Positions 15,560-24,021 of a DNA stretch of 39,939 bases are shown piece by piece. The stretch is from contig JAMSKV010000021.1 of assembly GCA_024515975.1 (NCBI GenBank), forward strand, positions 1 to 39,939, written 5' to 3'. The position numbers and the translations under genes are program-made. Position 1 is the stretch's first letter. Each line of letters starts with the position of its first letter. The notes under the pieces were generated by a model. The model was not told the DNA's origin. It did not search any database and saw only the letters and a program-made list of their open reading frames with translations. The stretch is from Endosaccharibacter trunci. GTDB taxonomy: Bacteria; Pseudomonadota; Alphaproteobacteria; Acetobacterales; Acetobacteraceae.

Positions 15560-17902
15560 TCAGGCCGGCACGGTTTCGCGCCGGGCCGCCTGTCCGGCCG
15601 GTGCCGCAGGCGCGCGCGCCTTGCGGATCAGCACCGGGATCGACTTCGCGGCCGGGGTCTTGCTGGTCTGATCGTAGTGATACAAAGGCAGCAAGCCGTT
15701 GGTCTCGGGATAGTACGCCGCCACTGAACCCCGGGAGATCGGGTAGGCGATCGCCTTCAGCCCGGCCAGCTTGCGATCCTGGCCGTCGAGCGAGATGGTT
15801 TCCACCTCCACCCAGTCCTGTTCGGCGATGCCGCGGGCCTGCATGTCCTCGCGATTCATCATCACCACCATGCGGTCGTTGTAGATGCCGCGATAGCGAT
15901 CGTTGTCGCTGTAGATCGTGGTGTTGAACTGGTCGTGGCTTCGGATGGTGGCCAGACGCAGCATGCCTTCGGTCTCGATCGGCTTGTCCATGGCGATGCC
16001 GGGGAAGACGATGAAGGTGGCCTTGCCGGAGGGCGTCTTCCATTCGCGATTGCGCGCGGAGTTGGTCAGGTGGAAATGCGGCGCCTTCAGCCGCTCGTTC
16101 ATGTTCTCGTAGATCGTGGGATAGACCTCGGCGATCTTGTCGCGGATCAGGTCGTAATCGTTCGAGAACGCATCCCACGGAAGCACGATATCCGGCCGCG
16201 TCAGCGCCAGCGTCGCCTTGGCCAGACGGCAGACGATCACGATCTCCGACAGCAGATGCGGCGAAGCCGGTTCGAGAATCCCGGAGGACGCGCCGACCAT
16301 CGAGGTGGCATCCTCGATGGTGATTTTCTGGCGGCGGCCATTCTGCAGATCGATCTCGGCGCGCGCGACGCAGGGCAGAATGAAGGCTTTCTTGCCATGC
16401 ACGACATGGCCGCGATTGAGCTTGGTGCTGACCGCCACGGTCATGTCGAGGCGTCGCATCGCCTCATACGCGATCGGCGTATCCGGAATGGCGTGGATGA
16501 AATTGCCGCCCATGCCGAAAAAGAACTTGGCCTCGCCGGAGATCATCGCCTCCACGGCTTCCACCGTGTCGTGCCCGTGCTCCTGAGGCGGCTTGAAGCC
16601 GAACACCTTCTCGAACTGGTCGAGATAGGCCTGGGTCGGCTTCTCCTCGATGCCGACCGTGCGGTCGCCCTGCACGTTGGAATGGCCACGCACCGGCGCG
16701 ATGCCGGCGCCCGGCCGGCCGATATTGCCGCGCAGGAAGAGCAGATTGCAGATCTGCTGGATCGCGTTGGCGCCGTATTCGTGCTGGGTGATGCCCATGC
16801 CGTAGCAGATGATGGTAGCCCTGGAGGCGACGTAGATGCCGGCCACGCGACGCAGCTGGTCGCGCCCGACACCGCTCACCGCCTCGATCTCGGTCCATTC
16901 CGTGCCGCGGACGTCGGCCGCCACCGCCTCGAAATCGCAGGTATGGGTGTCGAGAAACTCGTGGTCCAGCACCGAAGCCCCGCCGGCGGCGCGGGCCGCG
17001 TCGTCAAGCTCGAGCACGCCGCGCATGATGCCCTTCAGCACGGCGATGTCGCCGCCGATCCGCACCTGCACGAACTCGCTGGCGATGGCGGTGGAGCCGA
17101 AGGTCGCCATCTGCACCGCGTCCTGCGGCTCGGTGAAGCGCATCAGCGCCCGCTCGGGCATCGGGTTGATCACCACGATCGGCACGCCGCGATGACGCGC
17201 CTCGACCAGATTGGTCATCATGCGCGGGCTGTTGGTGCCGGTGTTCTGGCCGATCACGAAGATCGCCTCGGCCTTGGCGAAATCGTTCAGGACGATGGTG
17301 CCCTTGCCGATGCCGATCGATTTCGGCAAGCCGCGGCTGGTCGGCTCGTGGCACATGTTCGAGCAGTCGGGAAAGTTGTTGGTGCCGAAAGCGCGCACGA
17401 ACACGGAATACAGGAAGGCCGCCTCGTTGGAGGTGCGACCGGAGGTGTAGAATTCCGCCTCGTTCGGGTCCTTCAGCGCGGCCAGCTCCTGCGCGATCTC
17501 GCTGAACGCCTCGTCCCACGAGCAGGGTTCGTAATGGTCCGTGGCCGGGTTGTAGCGCATCGGCTCCTCGAGCCGCCCCTCCTGTTCCAGCGCGTAGTCG
17601 GACCAGCCGTTCAGCTCCGTCACCGTATGGGTGCGGAAGAATTCACGGGTGACGCGCTTGCGTGTGGTCTCGAACGCCAGGGCCTTGGCGCCGTTCTCGC
17701 AGAAATCGAACCGTTTCTGCTCATCCGCTTCCGGCCAGGCGCAGGAGGAACACTTGAACCCGTCCGGCTTGTTCATGGCCAGCAGCGTGCGTGTCGATTG
17801 CGCGACCACGCTCTGCTCCATCAGCACCTTGGCGGTCGCATTCAGCGCGCCCCAGCCGCCGGCGGGATGGTTGTAGGTCTTGTAGGACGGTGACTTGGCC
17901 AT
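15560..17902 (-). CDS. FdhF/YdeP-family molybdopterin oxidoreductase
   Basis: A 780-residue DMSO-reductase-superfamily enzyme of the FdhF/YdeP type, binding bis-MGD. Near the N terminus only three cysteines are arranged for a cluster (Cys51, Cys54, Cys68; CSSCAWP then FCENGAKA). Cys184 in CSNMCHEPTS aligns with the Mo-ligand position of formate dehydrogenase H. There is no twin-arginine signal, so it is predicted cytoplasmic. YdeP relatives are annotated as formate dehydrogenase-like, but their physiological substrate is poorly defined. The ATG at 17902 (MAKSPSYKTY) is preferred to an upstream start at 17929. The context of an FdhD homologue and Moco genes supports a formate dehydrogenase-like role, but a different substrate remains possible. 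Confidence 0.9.
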   Translation of the reverse strand: MAKSPSYKTYNHPAGGWGALNATAKVLMEQSVVAQSTRTLLAMNKPDGFKCSSCAWPEADEQKRFDFCENGAKALAFETTRKRVTREFFRTHTVTELNGWSDYALEQEGRLEEPMRYNPATDHYEPCSWDEAFSEIAQELAALKDPNEAEFYTSGRTSNEAAFLYSVFVRAFGTNNFPDCSNMCHEPTSRGLPKSIGIGKGTIVLNDFAKAEAIFVIGQNTGTNSPRMMTNLVEARHRGVPIVVINPMPERALMRFTEPQDAVQMATFGSTAIASEFVQVRIGGDIAVLKGIMRGVLELDDAARAAGGASVLDHEFLDTHTCDFEAVAADVRGTEWTEIEAVSGVGRDQLRRVAGIYVASRATIICYGMGITQHEYGANAIQQICNLLFLRGNIGRPGAGIAPVRGHSNVQGDRTVGIEEKPTQAYLDQFEKVFGFKPPQEHGHDTVEAVEAMISGEAKFFFGMGGNFIHAIPDTPIAYEAMRRLDMTVAVSTKLNRGHVVHGKKAFILPCVARAEIDLQNGRRQKITIEDATSMVGASSGILEPASPHLLSEIVIVCRLAKATLALTRPDIVLPWDAFSNDYDLIRDKIAEVYPTIYENMNERLKAPHFHLTNSARNREWKTPSGKATFIVFPGIAMDKPIETEGMLRLATIRSHDQFNTTIYSDNDRYRGIYNDRMVVMMNREDMQARGIAEQDWVEVETISLDGQDRKLAGLKAIAYPISRGSVAAYYPETNGLLPLYHYDQTSKTPAAKSIPVLIRKARAPAAPAGQAARRETVPA

Positions 17903-18031
17903 GGGCGGGATCCAAAAGCTCGAAGGCATGGAAGGATAGCCATTCCGTCGAGGCCGGAACAGCGATCGTCCGGAACGAAACCCGGTTCGGGCGAGACGCT
18001 GTCCTGGATACCCGCCTTGCGCGATTTTCCT

Positions 18032-18496
18032 TCAGGAGCGGGCCGAGGATAGACCGAACTCGGCCATCGCCGGCATAAAATTCTCGTTCTCGTGCTTCGA
18101 TCGCGCCAGCTTCGCCAGGGCGAAACGCTGCAGGGGCTGGAGCGCGCGCCATTGCGCCGGGCTCGGCGGGGCGATGCCGTCGCGCTCGGCCTGGGCCCGC
18201 ACCGCATCCGGCATGCGGTCATCGCGCGCCCAGTCGTCATGAGAGATCTCGCCCAGGAACACCGCCGGCTCGTCGGCGCGCGATGCGATCAGCGCCAGAA
18301 CCGTCTGGCGATACGCGTCCCGCTCCGGGCCCTCCGCGCAGCCCAGCGTCACCAGCCGGTCGCGTTCCTCGCGTGTGAGCCGGCTCCATTGCCGCAAGGA
18401 CAGCTTGATGCCGACCAGATCGAGCTTCTGCCGCGCCGCCATCGGAATACAGCGCAGCGAACCGGCGAAATCGCGTTCGAACTCGAAGATCGACAC
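18032..18496 (-). CDS. Nitrate reductase-associated protein family
   Basis: A 154-residue protein matching the conserved nitrate-reductase-associated family (FEFERDFAGSLRCIPMAARQKLDLVGIKLSLRQWSRL). These proteins occur near assimilatory nitrate reductases or other molybdoenzymes and have no defined biochemical activity. The start is taken as GTG at 18496, giving the family's usual N terminus, with AGGAAGGA about 10 bases upstream; the long open frame upstream mirrors fdhD. It is the first gene of the minus-strand run and is followed after 129 bases by the FdhF/YdeP-like gene. No nitrate reductase gene is in the window. Confidence 0.82.
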   Translation of the reverse strand: MSIFEFERDFAGSLRCIPMAARQKLDLVGIKLSLRQWSRLTREERDRLVTLGCAEGPERDAYRQTVLALIASRADEPAVFLGEISHDDWARDDRMPDAVRAQAERDGIAPPSPAQWRALQPLQRFALAKLARSKHENENFMPAMAEFGLSSARS

Positions 18497-18532
18497 GGCA
18501 GCTTCATCCTTCCTGACACGCAAGACCAGGCA

Positions 18533-18550
18533 GCGGTTGCCCGCAACCGC
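18533..18550. promoter_or_regulatory. 18-bp palindrome between divergent molybdoenzyme genes
   Basis: GCGGTTGC-CC-GCAACCGC is a perfect 8-bp inverted repeat centred in the 70-base gap between the nitrate-reductase-associated gene and fdhD. Its place between two divergent starts suits an operator controlling both sides. It does not resemble the TATAT-type ModE box. A leader hairpin is the alternative. Confidence 0.45.
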
Positions 18551-18566
18551 CGGGGCTGTCAATCCG

Positions 18567-19427
18567 ATGCACGAGGAGCAAACGGTGCGGATCGAAACGG
18601 ACGGAACCATGGTGACGGATACGATCGATGGCGCGCTGGCCGCGCGACGGCTGGCCTGGCGCGGTGCGGCGCTGGAGGACGGTTCGCGCAGCGTGGCGGA
18701 GGAGCTGCCTCTGGTGCTGTCGTTCAACCGCATCTCGCATGCGGTGATGCTGGGCAGCCCGATCGATCTGGAGGATTTCGCGGTCGGATTCAGCCTGGCG
18801 GACGGGGTGATCGAACGCGCGGAGCAGATCCTGTCCTTCGAGGCCGTGCGTCTGGGCGATCCGGTGCGGGGAATCGAACTGCGCATGACGCTGTCGCCGG
18901 ACCGGCTGGACGCGCTGGACGGGCGACGCCGCTTCATCGCCGGCCCCAGCGGATGCGGCCTGTGCGGTCTGGACAGCCTGGAGGCGGCCCTGCGGCCGGT
19001 GCGGCAGGTGGCGCCGGGCCCGATCCATGCCGCCAGCACGATCGCGGCCGCGGTCGGGTCTCTGCGCGAGGCGCAGGCGTTGAACCGGCAAACGCGCGCC
19101 GTGCACGCCGCCGGGTTCTGGCGCGACGCGGACGGGCTGGTGCTGCTGCGCGAGGATGTCGGTCGGCACAACGCGCTGGACAAGCTGCATGGCGGACTGG
19201 CCCGGCGCGGTATCGCGGCCGCGAGCGGCATCGTGGTGATGACCAGCCGCGTGTCGGTGGAGCTGGTGCAGAAAGCCGCCACGATGGGCGCCCCCGTGCT
19301 GGCGGCGATCTCCGCCCCCACCAGCCTCGCCATCGCCACGGCACAGGAGGCCGGCATCACCCTGGTGGCGATCGCGCGCGATGACGGGTTCGAGATCTTC
19401 ACCCACCCGGACCGCATCGCCGCCTGA
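18567..19427 (+). CDS. fdhD: Formate dehydrogenase accessory sulfurtransferase FdhD
   Basis: A 286-residue FdhD, which transfers sulfur to the molybdenum site of formate dehydrogenases. The catalytic loop cysteines lie in GPSGCGLCG. The nucleotide-binding segment EDVGRHNALDKLHG and the TSRVSVELVQKAATMGAPVLAAISAPTSLA block are typical. The ATG at 18567 gives a normal-length protein; the frame open from 18375 runs over the divergent gene. It is divergent from the molybdoenzyme run and convergent with the modBC-like fusion (6-base gap). Its presence argues that the FdhF/YdeP-like enzyme has a sulfurated Mo centre. Confidence 0.95.
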   Translation: MHEEQTVRIETDGTMVTDTIDGALAARRLAWRGAALEDGSRSVAEELPLVLSFNRISHAVMLGSPIDLEDFAVGFSLADGVIERAEQILSFEAVRLGDPVRGIELRMTLSPDRLDALDGRRRFIAGPSGCGLCGLDSLEAALRPVRQVAPGPIHAASTIAAAVGSLREAQALNRQTRAVHAAGFWRDADGLVLLREDVGRHNALDKLHGGLARRGIAAASGIVVMTSRVSVELVQKAATMGAPVLAAISAPTSLAIATAQEAGITLVAIARDDGFEIFTHPDRIAA

Positions 19428-19433
19428 TCCTTC

Positions 19434-21275
19434 TCAGCCAGCCGACCAGACCTGGATCGCTTCCGGGTCGATCGAGACCCGGCAGAGGCCGGGGCGCGGG
19501 CAGTCCGGATCGGCCAGCGCGTCCAGCTCCGCATCGCCGAGTCTGATCCGCAAACGGCGCTGCCCGTCGAAGGCGTCCCCCCGCTCGAGCAGCGTGGCCG
19601 GGTAGTCCCCCTCCGGTCCGACGCGGAGCTGATACGGCCGCACTGCCCAGCCCACAGGGCCCGGCCGGAGCGGCGCGCCGGAGACGCGCAGCGCCACATC
19701 CGCTCCGATCGCGATCCGGTCCGGTCCGATCGCCACACCGCGCGCCGTCGCGACCGCGCCCAGCAGCCGCGCCGCCTGTTCGGAGACCGGGCGGGCGAAC
19801 AGCGCCGCAACGGGGCCGCTTTGCAGCACGCGGCCGCGGTCGAGCAGCAGAAGCTCGTCGGCCAACAGCATCGCCTCCTCCGGATCGTGCGTGACCAGGA
19901 TCGTGCGCAGACCGGTTTCAGCCTGCAGCGCCAGGAGGTCGCGACCGAGGCGGCGACGCAGCGTCGCGTCCAAAGCCGAGAACGGCTCGTCCAGCAGGAG
20001 CAATCGGGTGTCGCGGCGCGACAGCGCGCGGGCCAGCGCCACGCGCTGCTGCTGGCCGAGCGACAACGCATCGGGCCGGCGCCCGGACAGCGCATCGAGC
20101 CCTAGCCGCTCCGACCAATGCCGGGCCAGAGTCGGATCGGAATCGGCGGCAAACGCGATCTGCCGGCCCACCGGGAGATGCGGAAACAGGCCGAAGGATT
20201 GCGGCACATAGGCGAGCGGACGCTCCTGCGGCGGCAGGCAACCGAGATCGCGCGCGCCGATCCGCACCGCGCCGGGCTCCAGACCGGCCAGGACGCGCAG
20301 GGTCATGGTCTTGCCAGAGCCGGACGCGCCGAGAACGGCCAGGCGGCGCGCCGTGCTCCGCCATTCCACCGCCAGTGCGAACCCGTCCAGTTGCCGCCCG
20401 GCGCGCAGGATCAGCGCCGGAGCCGGTCCGGCTGCGGCACCCGCCGGCGCGGCCGCCAGCGGCGCGGGATCGGCCGGAGCCGGGACGGCCCACGACGGGC
20501 GGGCGCGTTCGAGACCCAGCAGCAGCGCCAGGGCGGCCAAAGCGGCGAGCAGCGTCGGCGCGATCACCGGCAGCATGGCCGGCAACCCCTCCGTGCCGAA
20601 GGCGAGATAGGTGAAGACCGGCAGGGAATACGGATGATAGGCGACCATCGCCGTGGCGCCGAACTCGCCGAATCCGCGCAGCCAGGCCAGCACCGCGCCG
20701 GCCAGGATCCCGCGCGCGCAGAGCGGCAGGGCGACGCGCCGGAAGACGATCGCGGGCGCATGGCCGAGCGTGGCGGCGACATCCAGCAGCGCCGGATCGA
20801 GCGACCGGAACGCCGACCGGGCCGCGACGATCAGGAACGGCGCCGACACGAACGCCTCGGCCAGGACGATTCCCACGAAGCTGTCGGTGAGCCGGCCGCC
20901 GGACAGGCGCCCGAGCGGGCTGGCATAGCCGATCAGGAACAGAAGCAGCACGCCGGAGGACAAGGGCGGCAAAGCGAGCGGCAATTGCACGCCGAGCCCG
21001 ATCCCGCGCCAGAAGAGCGCGCGCGGCCGGGCCCGGTCCGCCCGCGCCAGCAGGAAGCCGAGCGGCACGCCGCCCAGCGTCACCAGAAGCGTGGAGGTCG
21101 TGGCCGCGGCCACGGACACCAGCGTGGCGGACAGGATTCCGGCCAGGTCGGCGCCGTGCCAATCGGCGTCGAACAGGAACGGCACGGACGCGGCGAACGG
21201 GGCCAGAAGGTAGAGCGCCAGCAGCAAGCCCAGCAGAAGCAGAACCGGCGCGCCGCGCGTCGCCTGCGGCGTCAC
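19434..21275 (-). CDS. Fused molybdate/tungstate ABC permease-ATPase (ModB-ModC type)
   Basis: A 613-residue fusion. Residues 1-255 are a permease with about six hydrophobic segments and the EAA loop LDVAATLGHAPAIVFRRVALPL. An Ala/Pro-rich linker spans 262-287. Residues 288 to about 490 are an ABC ATPase: Walker A GASGSGKT (316-323), Q-loop YVPQS, signature LSLGQQQ (404-410; Leu in place of the usual second-position Gly), Walker B LLLLDEP, and H-loop THD. The C-terminal 120 residues resemble a TOBE-like oxyanion-sensing domain. It would import molybdate or tungstate with the upstream binding protein. The GTG start overlaps that gene's stop as GTGA. Confidence 0.9.
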   Translation of the reverse strand: MTPQATRGAPVLLLLGLLLALYLLAPFAASVPFLFDADWHGADLAGILSATLVSVAAATTSTLLVTLGGVPLGFLLARADRARPRALFWRGIGLGVQLPLALPPLSSGVLLLFLIGYASPLGRLSGGRLTDSFVGIVLAEAFVSAPFLIVAARSAFRSLDPALLDVAATLGHAPAIVFRRVALPLCARGILAGAVLAWLRGFGEFGATAMVAYHPYSLPVFTYLAFGTEGLPAMLPVIAPTLLAALAALALLLGLERARPSWAVPAPADPAPLAAAPAGAAAGPAPALILRAGRQLDGFALAVEWRSTARRLAVLGASGSGKTMTLRVLAGLEPGAVRIGARDLGCLPPQERPLAYVPQSFGLFPHLPVGRQIAFAADSDPTLARHWSERLGLDALSGRRPDALSLGQQQRVALARALSRRDTRLLLLDEPFSALDATLRRRLGRDLLALQAETGLRTILVTHDPEEAMLLADELLLLDRGRVLQSGPVAALFARPVSEQAARLLGAVATARGVAIGPDRIAIGADVALRVSGAPLRPGPVGWAVRPYQLRVGPEGDYPATLLERGDAFDGQRRLRIRLGDAELDALADPDCPRPGLCRVSIDPEAIQVWSAG

Positions 21276-22165
21276 CGGGAGGACAGCATCGCCCGCACCG
21301 ATGCCGGAATGCGCGCGAGGTCGCCATGCGCGACCGGCGCGATCCGGTCCAGCCCGTGCGCGCGCATCACCGCCGCTCCCTCGGGCCCGAGCAGGAAGGT
21401 GACGAAGCGTTCGGCGCCGGCCGGGTTCGGCGCGTCGCGCAGGATCGTCACCGTATAGAGTGCGCTGACGCTCATCTCCGGCGGCGGCACCACGGTTGCG
21501 AGATGCAGATCGGCCGCCTCGGTGGAGTAGAAGAAGCCCACGTCGATCGCGCCCGATTGCAGACGGCCGACCAGGCTCTGCTCGGGCCGCACCTGCTCGG
21601 GATTGTTTGGCGCGCCGAGAACGCGCTGCGCCAGGCCGGGCTTGCCGAGAACGGTTTCCGCCTTGCGCATCAGCTCCACCGTGAACGCGCCCTTGGGGTC
21701 GAGGGCCGGATCGGTGCGGCCGATCCGCAATCCGGGCTGCTGCAAGGCTTCGTACCAGGGCTTATGCGCCAGGGCGGCGGCAAAGGCGCCGTGCGGATCG
21801 TAGCCCAGCACCACCGGGGAGCGGGCGAAGGCCACATACCAGCCCACCCAGTCGCCGTTGGCCGCCCCCGCGAGCTGATCGTCCGCGGTCGGGCTGGCGG
21901 AGAGGAACACGTCGCCACGGCGCAGGCGGTTGCGGATCTGGTTGGCAAGACCGTTGGAGCCGCCGGCGAAGGCGAGCACGGTGCCGCCGGTCTGCCGGTG
22001 GAAGGCCGGGACGATCCCGTGCTCCATCAGCGCGACCAGCGAGCCGGCATGCAGAACCGATACGTCGCCGACCGCAGCCTCGGCAAAGGCGGGTCGCGAC
22101 AAGGCGCCGGCAGCGGCGCCCAGCAGAAAGCCGCGACGCGGCACCCGCCCATTCGAATGCTGCAA
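21272..22165 (-). CDS. Molybdate/tungstate-binding protein (ModA/WtpA-like)
   Basis: A 297-residue periplasmic oxyanion-binding protein. It has a signal with twin arginines (PRRGFLLGAAAGAL) consistent with Tat or Sec export. VLHAGSLVALME, GSNGLANQIRN and GRTDPALDPKGAFTVELM resemble the WtpA/archaeal ModA branch more than E. coli ModA. It would deliver molybdate or tungstate to the fused permease-ATPase, whose start it overlaps. The likely start is TTG at 22165 with AAGGA about 10 bases upstream; a GTG seven codons later is possible. The supply of molybdenum fits the neighbouring cofactor operon. Confidence 0.88.
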   Translation of the reverse strand: MQHSNGRVPRRGFLLGAAAGALSRPAFAEAAVGDVSVLHAGSLVALMEHGIVPAFHRQTGGTVLAFAGGSNGLANQIRNRLRRGDVFLSASPTADDQLAGAANGDWVGWYVAFARSPVVLGYDPHGAFAAALAHKPWYEALQQPGLRIGRTDPALDPKGAFTVELMRKAETVLGKPGLAQRVLGAPNNPEQVRPEQSLVGRLQSGAIDVGFFYSTEAADLHLATVVPPPEMSVSALYTVTILRDAPNPAGAERFVTFLLGPEGAAVMRAHGLDRIAPVAHGDLARIPASVRAMLSSR

Positions 22166-22275
22166 CGGTCAACGTCCTTCTGCGGGGAAAGGCGGACGGA
22201 TCAGCGCATGGGCGAAGCGCGGAGGCAAGACGCGACGCCTGGCGGGAGGAAGGGAGAAGACGCGATCTTCTCGGG

Positions 22276-22357
22276 AAGAAAGAGCCAGGGACCTTTGCCC
22301 GTTCCGCTTCGGCTGTCGTCGGCACCCGGATTGGAACGGACAAAATCCCTCTGCTGC
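22276..22357 (-). repeat. Composite 3' element, copy 2 (reverse orientation)
   Basis: Read on the minus strand just after the stop of the FAH-family gene, this shows a T-rich segment, then CCGTTCC/GGAACGG arms (22333-22339 with 22299-22305), then GGCTCTTTCTT (22286-22276). The last 11 bases are identical to the left arm of the hairpin at 37399-37425. The complementary right arm is not conserved here. The order of parts matches copies at 7239-7354 and 37355-37425. A 3' regulatory or termination role is likely. Confidence 0.5.
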
Positions 22358-22363
22358 TCTTTC

Positions 22364-23209
22364 CTAATTCCCGTAGGGCGACGGCACCAGCGTCTGCTGC
22401 TGCACGCCGAGCCCCTCGATTCCAAGACGCATCACCTGGCCGGGCTTCAGATACAAAGGCGGCTTCTGCCCCAGACCGACTCCCGGCGGCGTGCCGGTGC
22501 TCAGAACATCGCCCGGCTGCAGCGACATGAACTGGCTGACATAGCTGACCAGCTTGGCCACGCCGAAGACCATGGTGCTTGTGTTCCCATTCTGGAACCG
22601 CTTGCCGTCGATCTCGAGCCAGAGATCGAGCGCCTGCGGATCCGGCACCTCGTCGGGCGTGACCAGCCACGGGCCGGTCGGGCCGAACGTGTCGTAGCCC
22701 TTGCCTTTGTCCCAGGTGCCGCCGCGCTCGAGCTGATATTCGCGCTCGGAGACGTCGTTCACCACGCAATAGCCGGCCACGTAGCGCAACGCATCGGCCT
22801 CGCTGACATGGCGCGCGACGCGGCCGATCACCACGCCGAGCTCGACCTCCCAATCGGTCTTGGTCGAGCCGGGCGGGATGAACACGTCGTCGTTCGGCCC
22901 GCACACCGCGCTCGTGGCCTTGAAGAACACGACCGGCTCGCTCGGAACCGGAACGCCGGACTCGGCCGCATGATCGGCATAATTCAGCCCGATGCAGACG
23001 AACTTGCCGATCCCGCCGACGCAGGCGCCGATCCGGCTGCCCTCCGGGGCCAGAGGCAGCGAGGACGGATCGACGTCGAGGCCCGGCAGCCGCCCGATCG
23101 TGGCGGGATCGATATCCGGAACCAGGCCGGACAGATCGCGGATCTTGCCGTCGGCATCGAGCACGCCGGCGCGTTCCTGGCCGAGCGGCCCAAAGCGAAG
23201 GAATTTCAT
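22364..23209 (-). CDS. Fumarylacetoacetate hydrolase-family hydrolase (2,4-diketo-3-deoxy-sugar-acid type)
   Basis: A 281-residue FAH-superfamily protein. The signature KFVCIGLNYADHAAESG opens the catalytic domain. TDWEVELGVVIGR supplies acidic metal ligands, and GYCVVNDVSEREYQ and STGTPPGVGLGQKPP follow. The whole pattern is that of hydrolases cleaving 2,4-diketo-3-deoxy-L-fuconate or -rhamnonate to pyruvate plus L-lactate; ureidoglycolate lyase-like annotations also occur in this group. The upstream SDR resembles the dehydrogenase that makes such 2,4-diketo acids, so the two probably catalyse successive steps. The gap to that SDR is 24 bases. Confidence 0.88.
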   Translation of the reverse strand: MKFLRFGPLGQERAGVLDADGKIRDLSGLVPDIDPATIGRLPGLDVDPSSLPLAPEGSRIGACVGGIGKFVCIGLNYADHAAESGVPVPSEPVVFFKATSAVCGPNDDVFIPPGSTKTDWEVELGVVIGRVARHVSEADALRYVAGYCVVNDVSEREYQLERGGTWDKGKGYDTFGPTGPWLVTPDEVPDPQALDLWLEIDGKRFQNGNTSTMVFGVAKLVSYVSQFMSLQPGDVLSTGTPPGVGLGQKPPLYLKPGQVMRLGIEGLGVQQQTLVPSPYGN

Positions 23210-23233
23210 GCGCGGTCTCGCTTTCGTGTCGGA

Positions 23234-24001
23234 TCAGTTGGCGGCGCCGCCGTCGAGAATCATGCACGACCCGGTCATGAACGCGCTCTCGTCGGAGGCC
23301 AGAAAGGCGACGGCGGCGGCGATCTCGTCGGCCGTGCCGAGACGGCCCATCGGCTGCCGAGCAATGAAATCGGCGCGCGCGGCCACAGGATCGGCGAAGG
23401 CGGCGATGCGCTCTTCCAGCGACGGCGAGGCCACGGTGCCCGGACACACGGCATTGCACCGTATGCCCCGCCCGACATAATCCGCGGCCAGCGACTTGGT
23501 CAGGCCGATCACCGCGGCCTTGGACGCCCCATAGGCGGCGCGACGCGGGAAGCCCTTCACCGAAGACGCGACGGAGGCGATGTTGACGATGCTGCCTTTG
23601 CCCGCATCGAGCATGGCCGGCAGCGTCGCCTGGGTCACCAGGAACATCGAGCCGACATTGAGCTGAAACGAGCGGTTCCAGTCCTCGTAACGCGCTTCGA
23701 GGATCGTCCCCTGATGCACCCAGCCGACGCAATTGACGACGATGTCGAACCGGCGCCCTGCCAGCGCCGTCTGGACGGAAGCGGGATCTGCGGCGTCGAA
23801 CACCAGCGTCTCGATGCCCGACTCCTCGAGCTCGGCGAGCTTGGTCGCGTTCACGTCGGCCGCGATCACCCGTGCGCCCTCGCGCGCCAGACGCAAGGCG
23901 GTGGCCCGTCCGATCCCCTGCGCCGCCGCGGTGACGAGCGCATGCCGGCCCTCGAGGCGGCGTGCGCTCGGACCCGACGATAATCCGGACTGCTCGCTCA
24001 T
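23234..24001 (-). CDS. SDR oxidoreductase (2-keto-3-deoxy-L-fuconate dehydrogenase-like)
   Basis: A 255-residue short-chain dehydrogenase. The coenzyme loop TAAAQGIG, with Ala in place of the first Gly, and VIAADVNATKLAELE (Asp, hence NAD preference) are characteristic of the DHRS6/BDH2 and 2-keto-3-deoxy-L-fuconate dehydrogenase branch. The catalytic tyrosine and lysine lie in AYGASKAA, with NIASVASS before them. It would oxidise the C4 hydroxyl of a 2-keto-3-deoxy sugar acid, whose product suits the downstream FAH-family hydrolase. AAGGA lies seven bases before the ATG. Substrate identity (fuconate-, rhamnonate- or gluconate-derived) is inferred. Confidence 0.86.
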   Translation of the reverse strand: MSEQSGLSSGPSARRLEGRHALVTAAAQGIGRATALRLAREGARVIAADVNATKLAELEESGIETLVFDAADPASVQTALAGRRFDIVVNCVGWVHQGTILEARYEDWNRSFQLNVGSMFLVTQATLPAMLDAGKGSIVNIASVASSVKGFPRRAAYGASKAAVIGLTKSLAADYVGRGIRCNAVCPGTVASPSLEERIAAFADPVAARADFIARQPMGRLGTADEIAAAVAFLASDESAFMTGSCMILDGGAAN

Positions 24002-24021
24002 GACGATGTTCCTTCTCTCAG

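Noticed and set aside
15935-17893. A 652-codon plus-strand open frame
   Set aside because: It is the mirror of the molybdoenzyme gene, rich in His, Arg and Gly, with no family signature.
21326-23983. An 885-codon open frame on the plus strand
   Set aside because: It mirrors modA, the FAH-family gene and an SDR, which all have clear motifs. Its translation is Arg/Gly/His-rich and family-free, as expected for an antisense frame in high-GC DNA.
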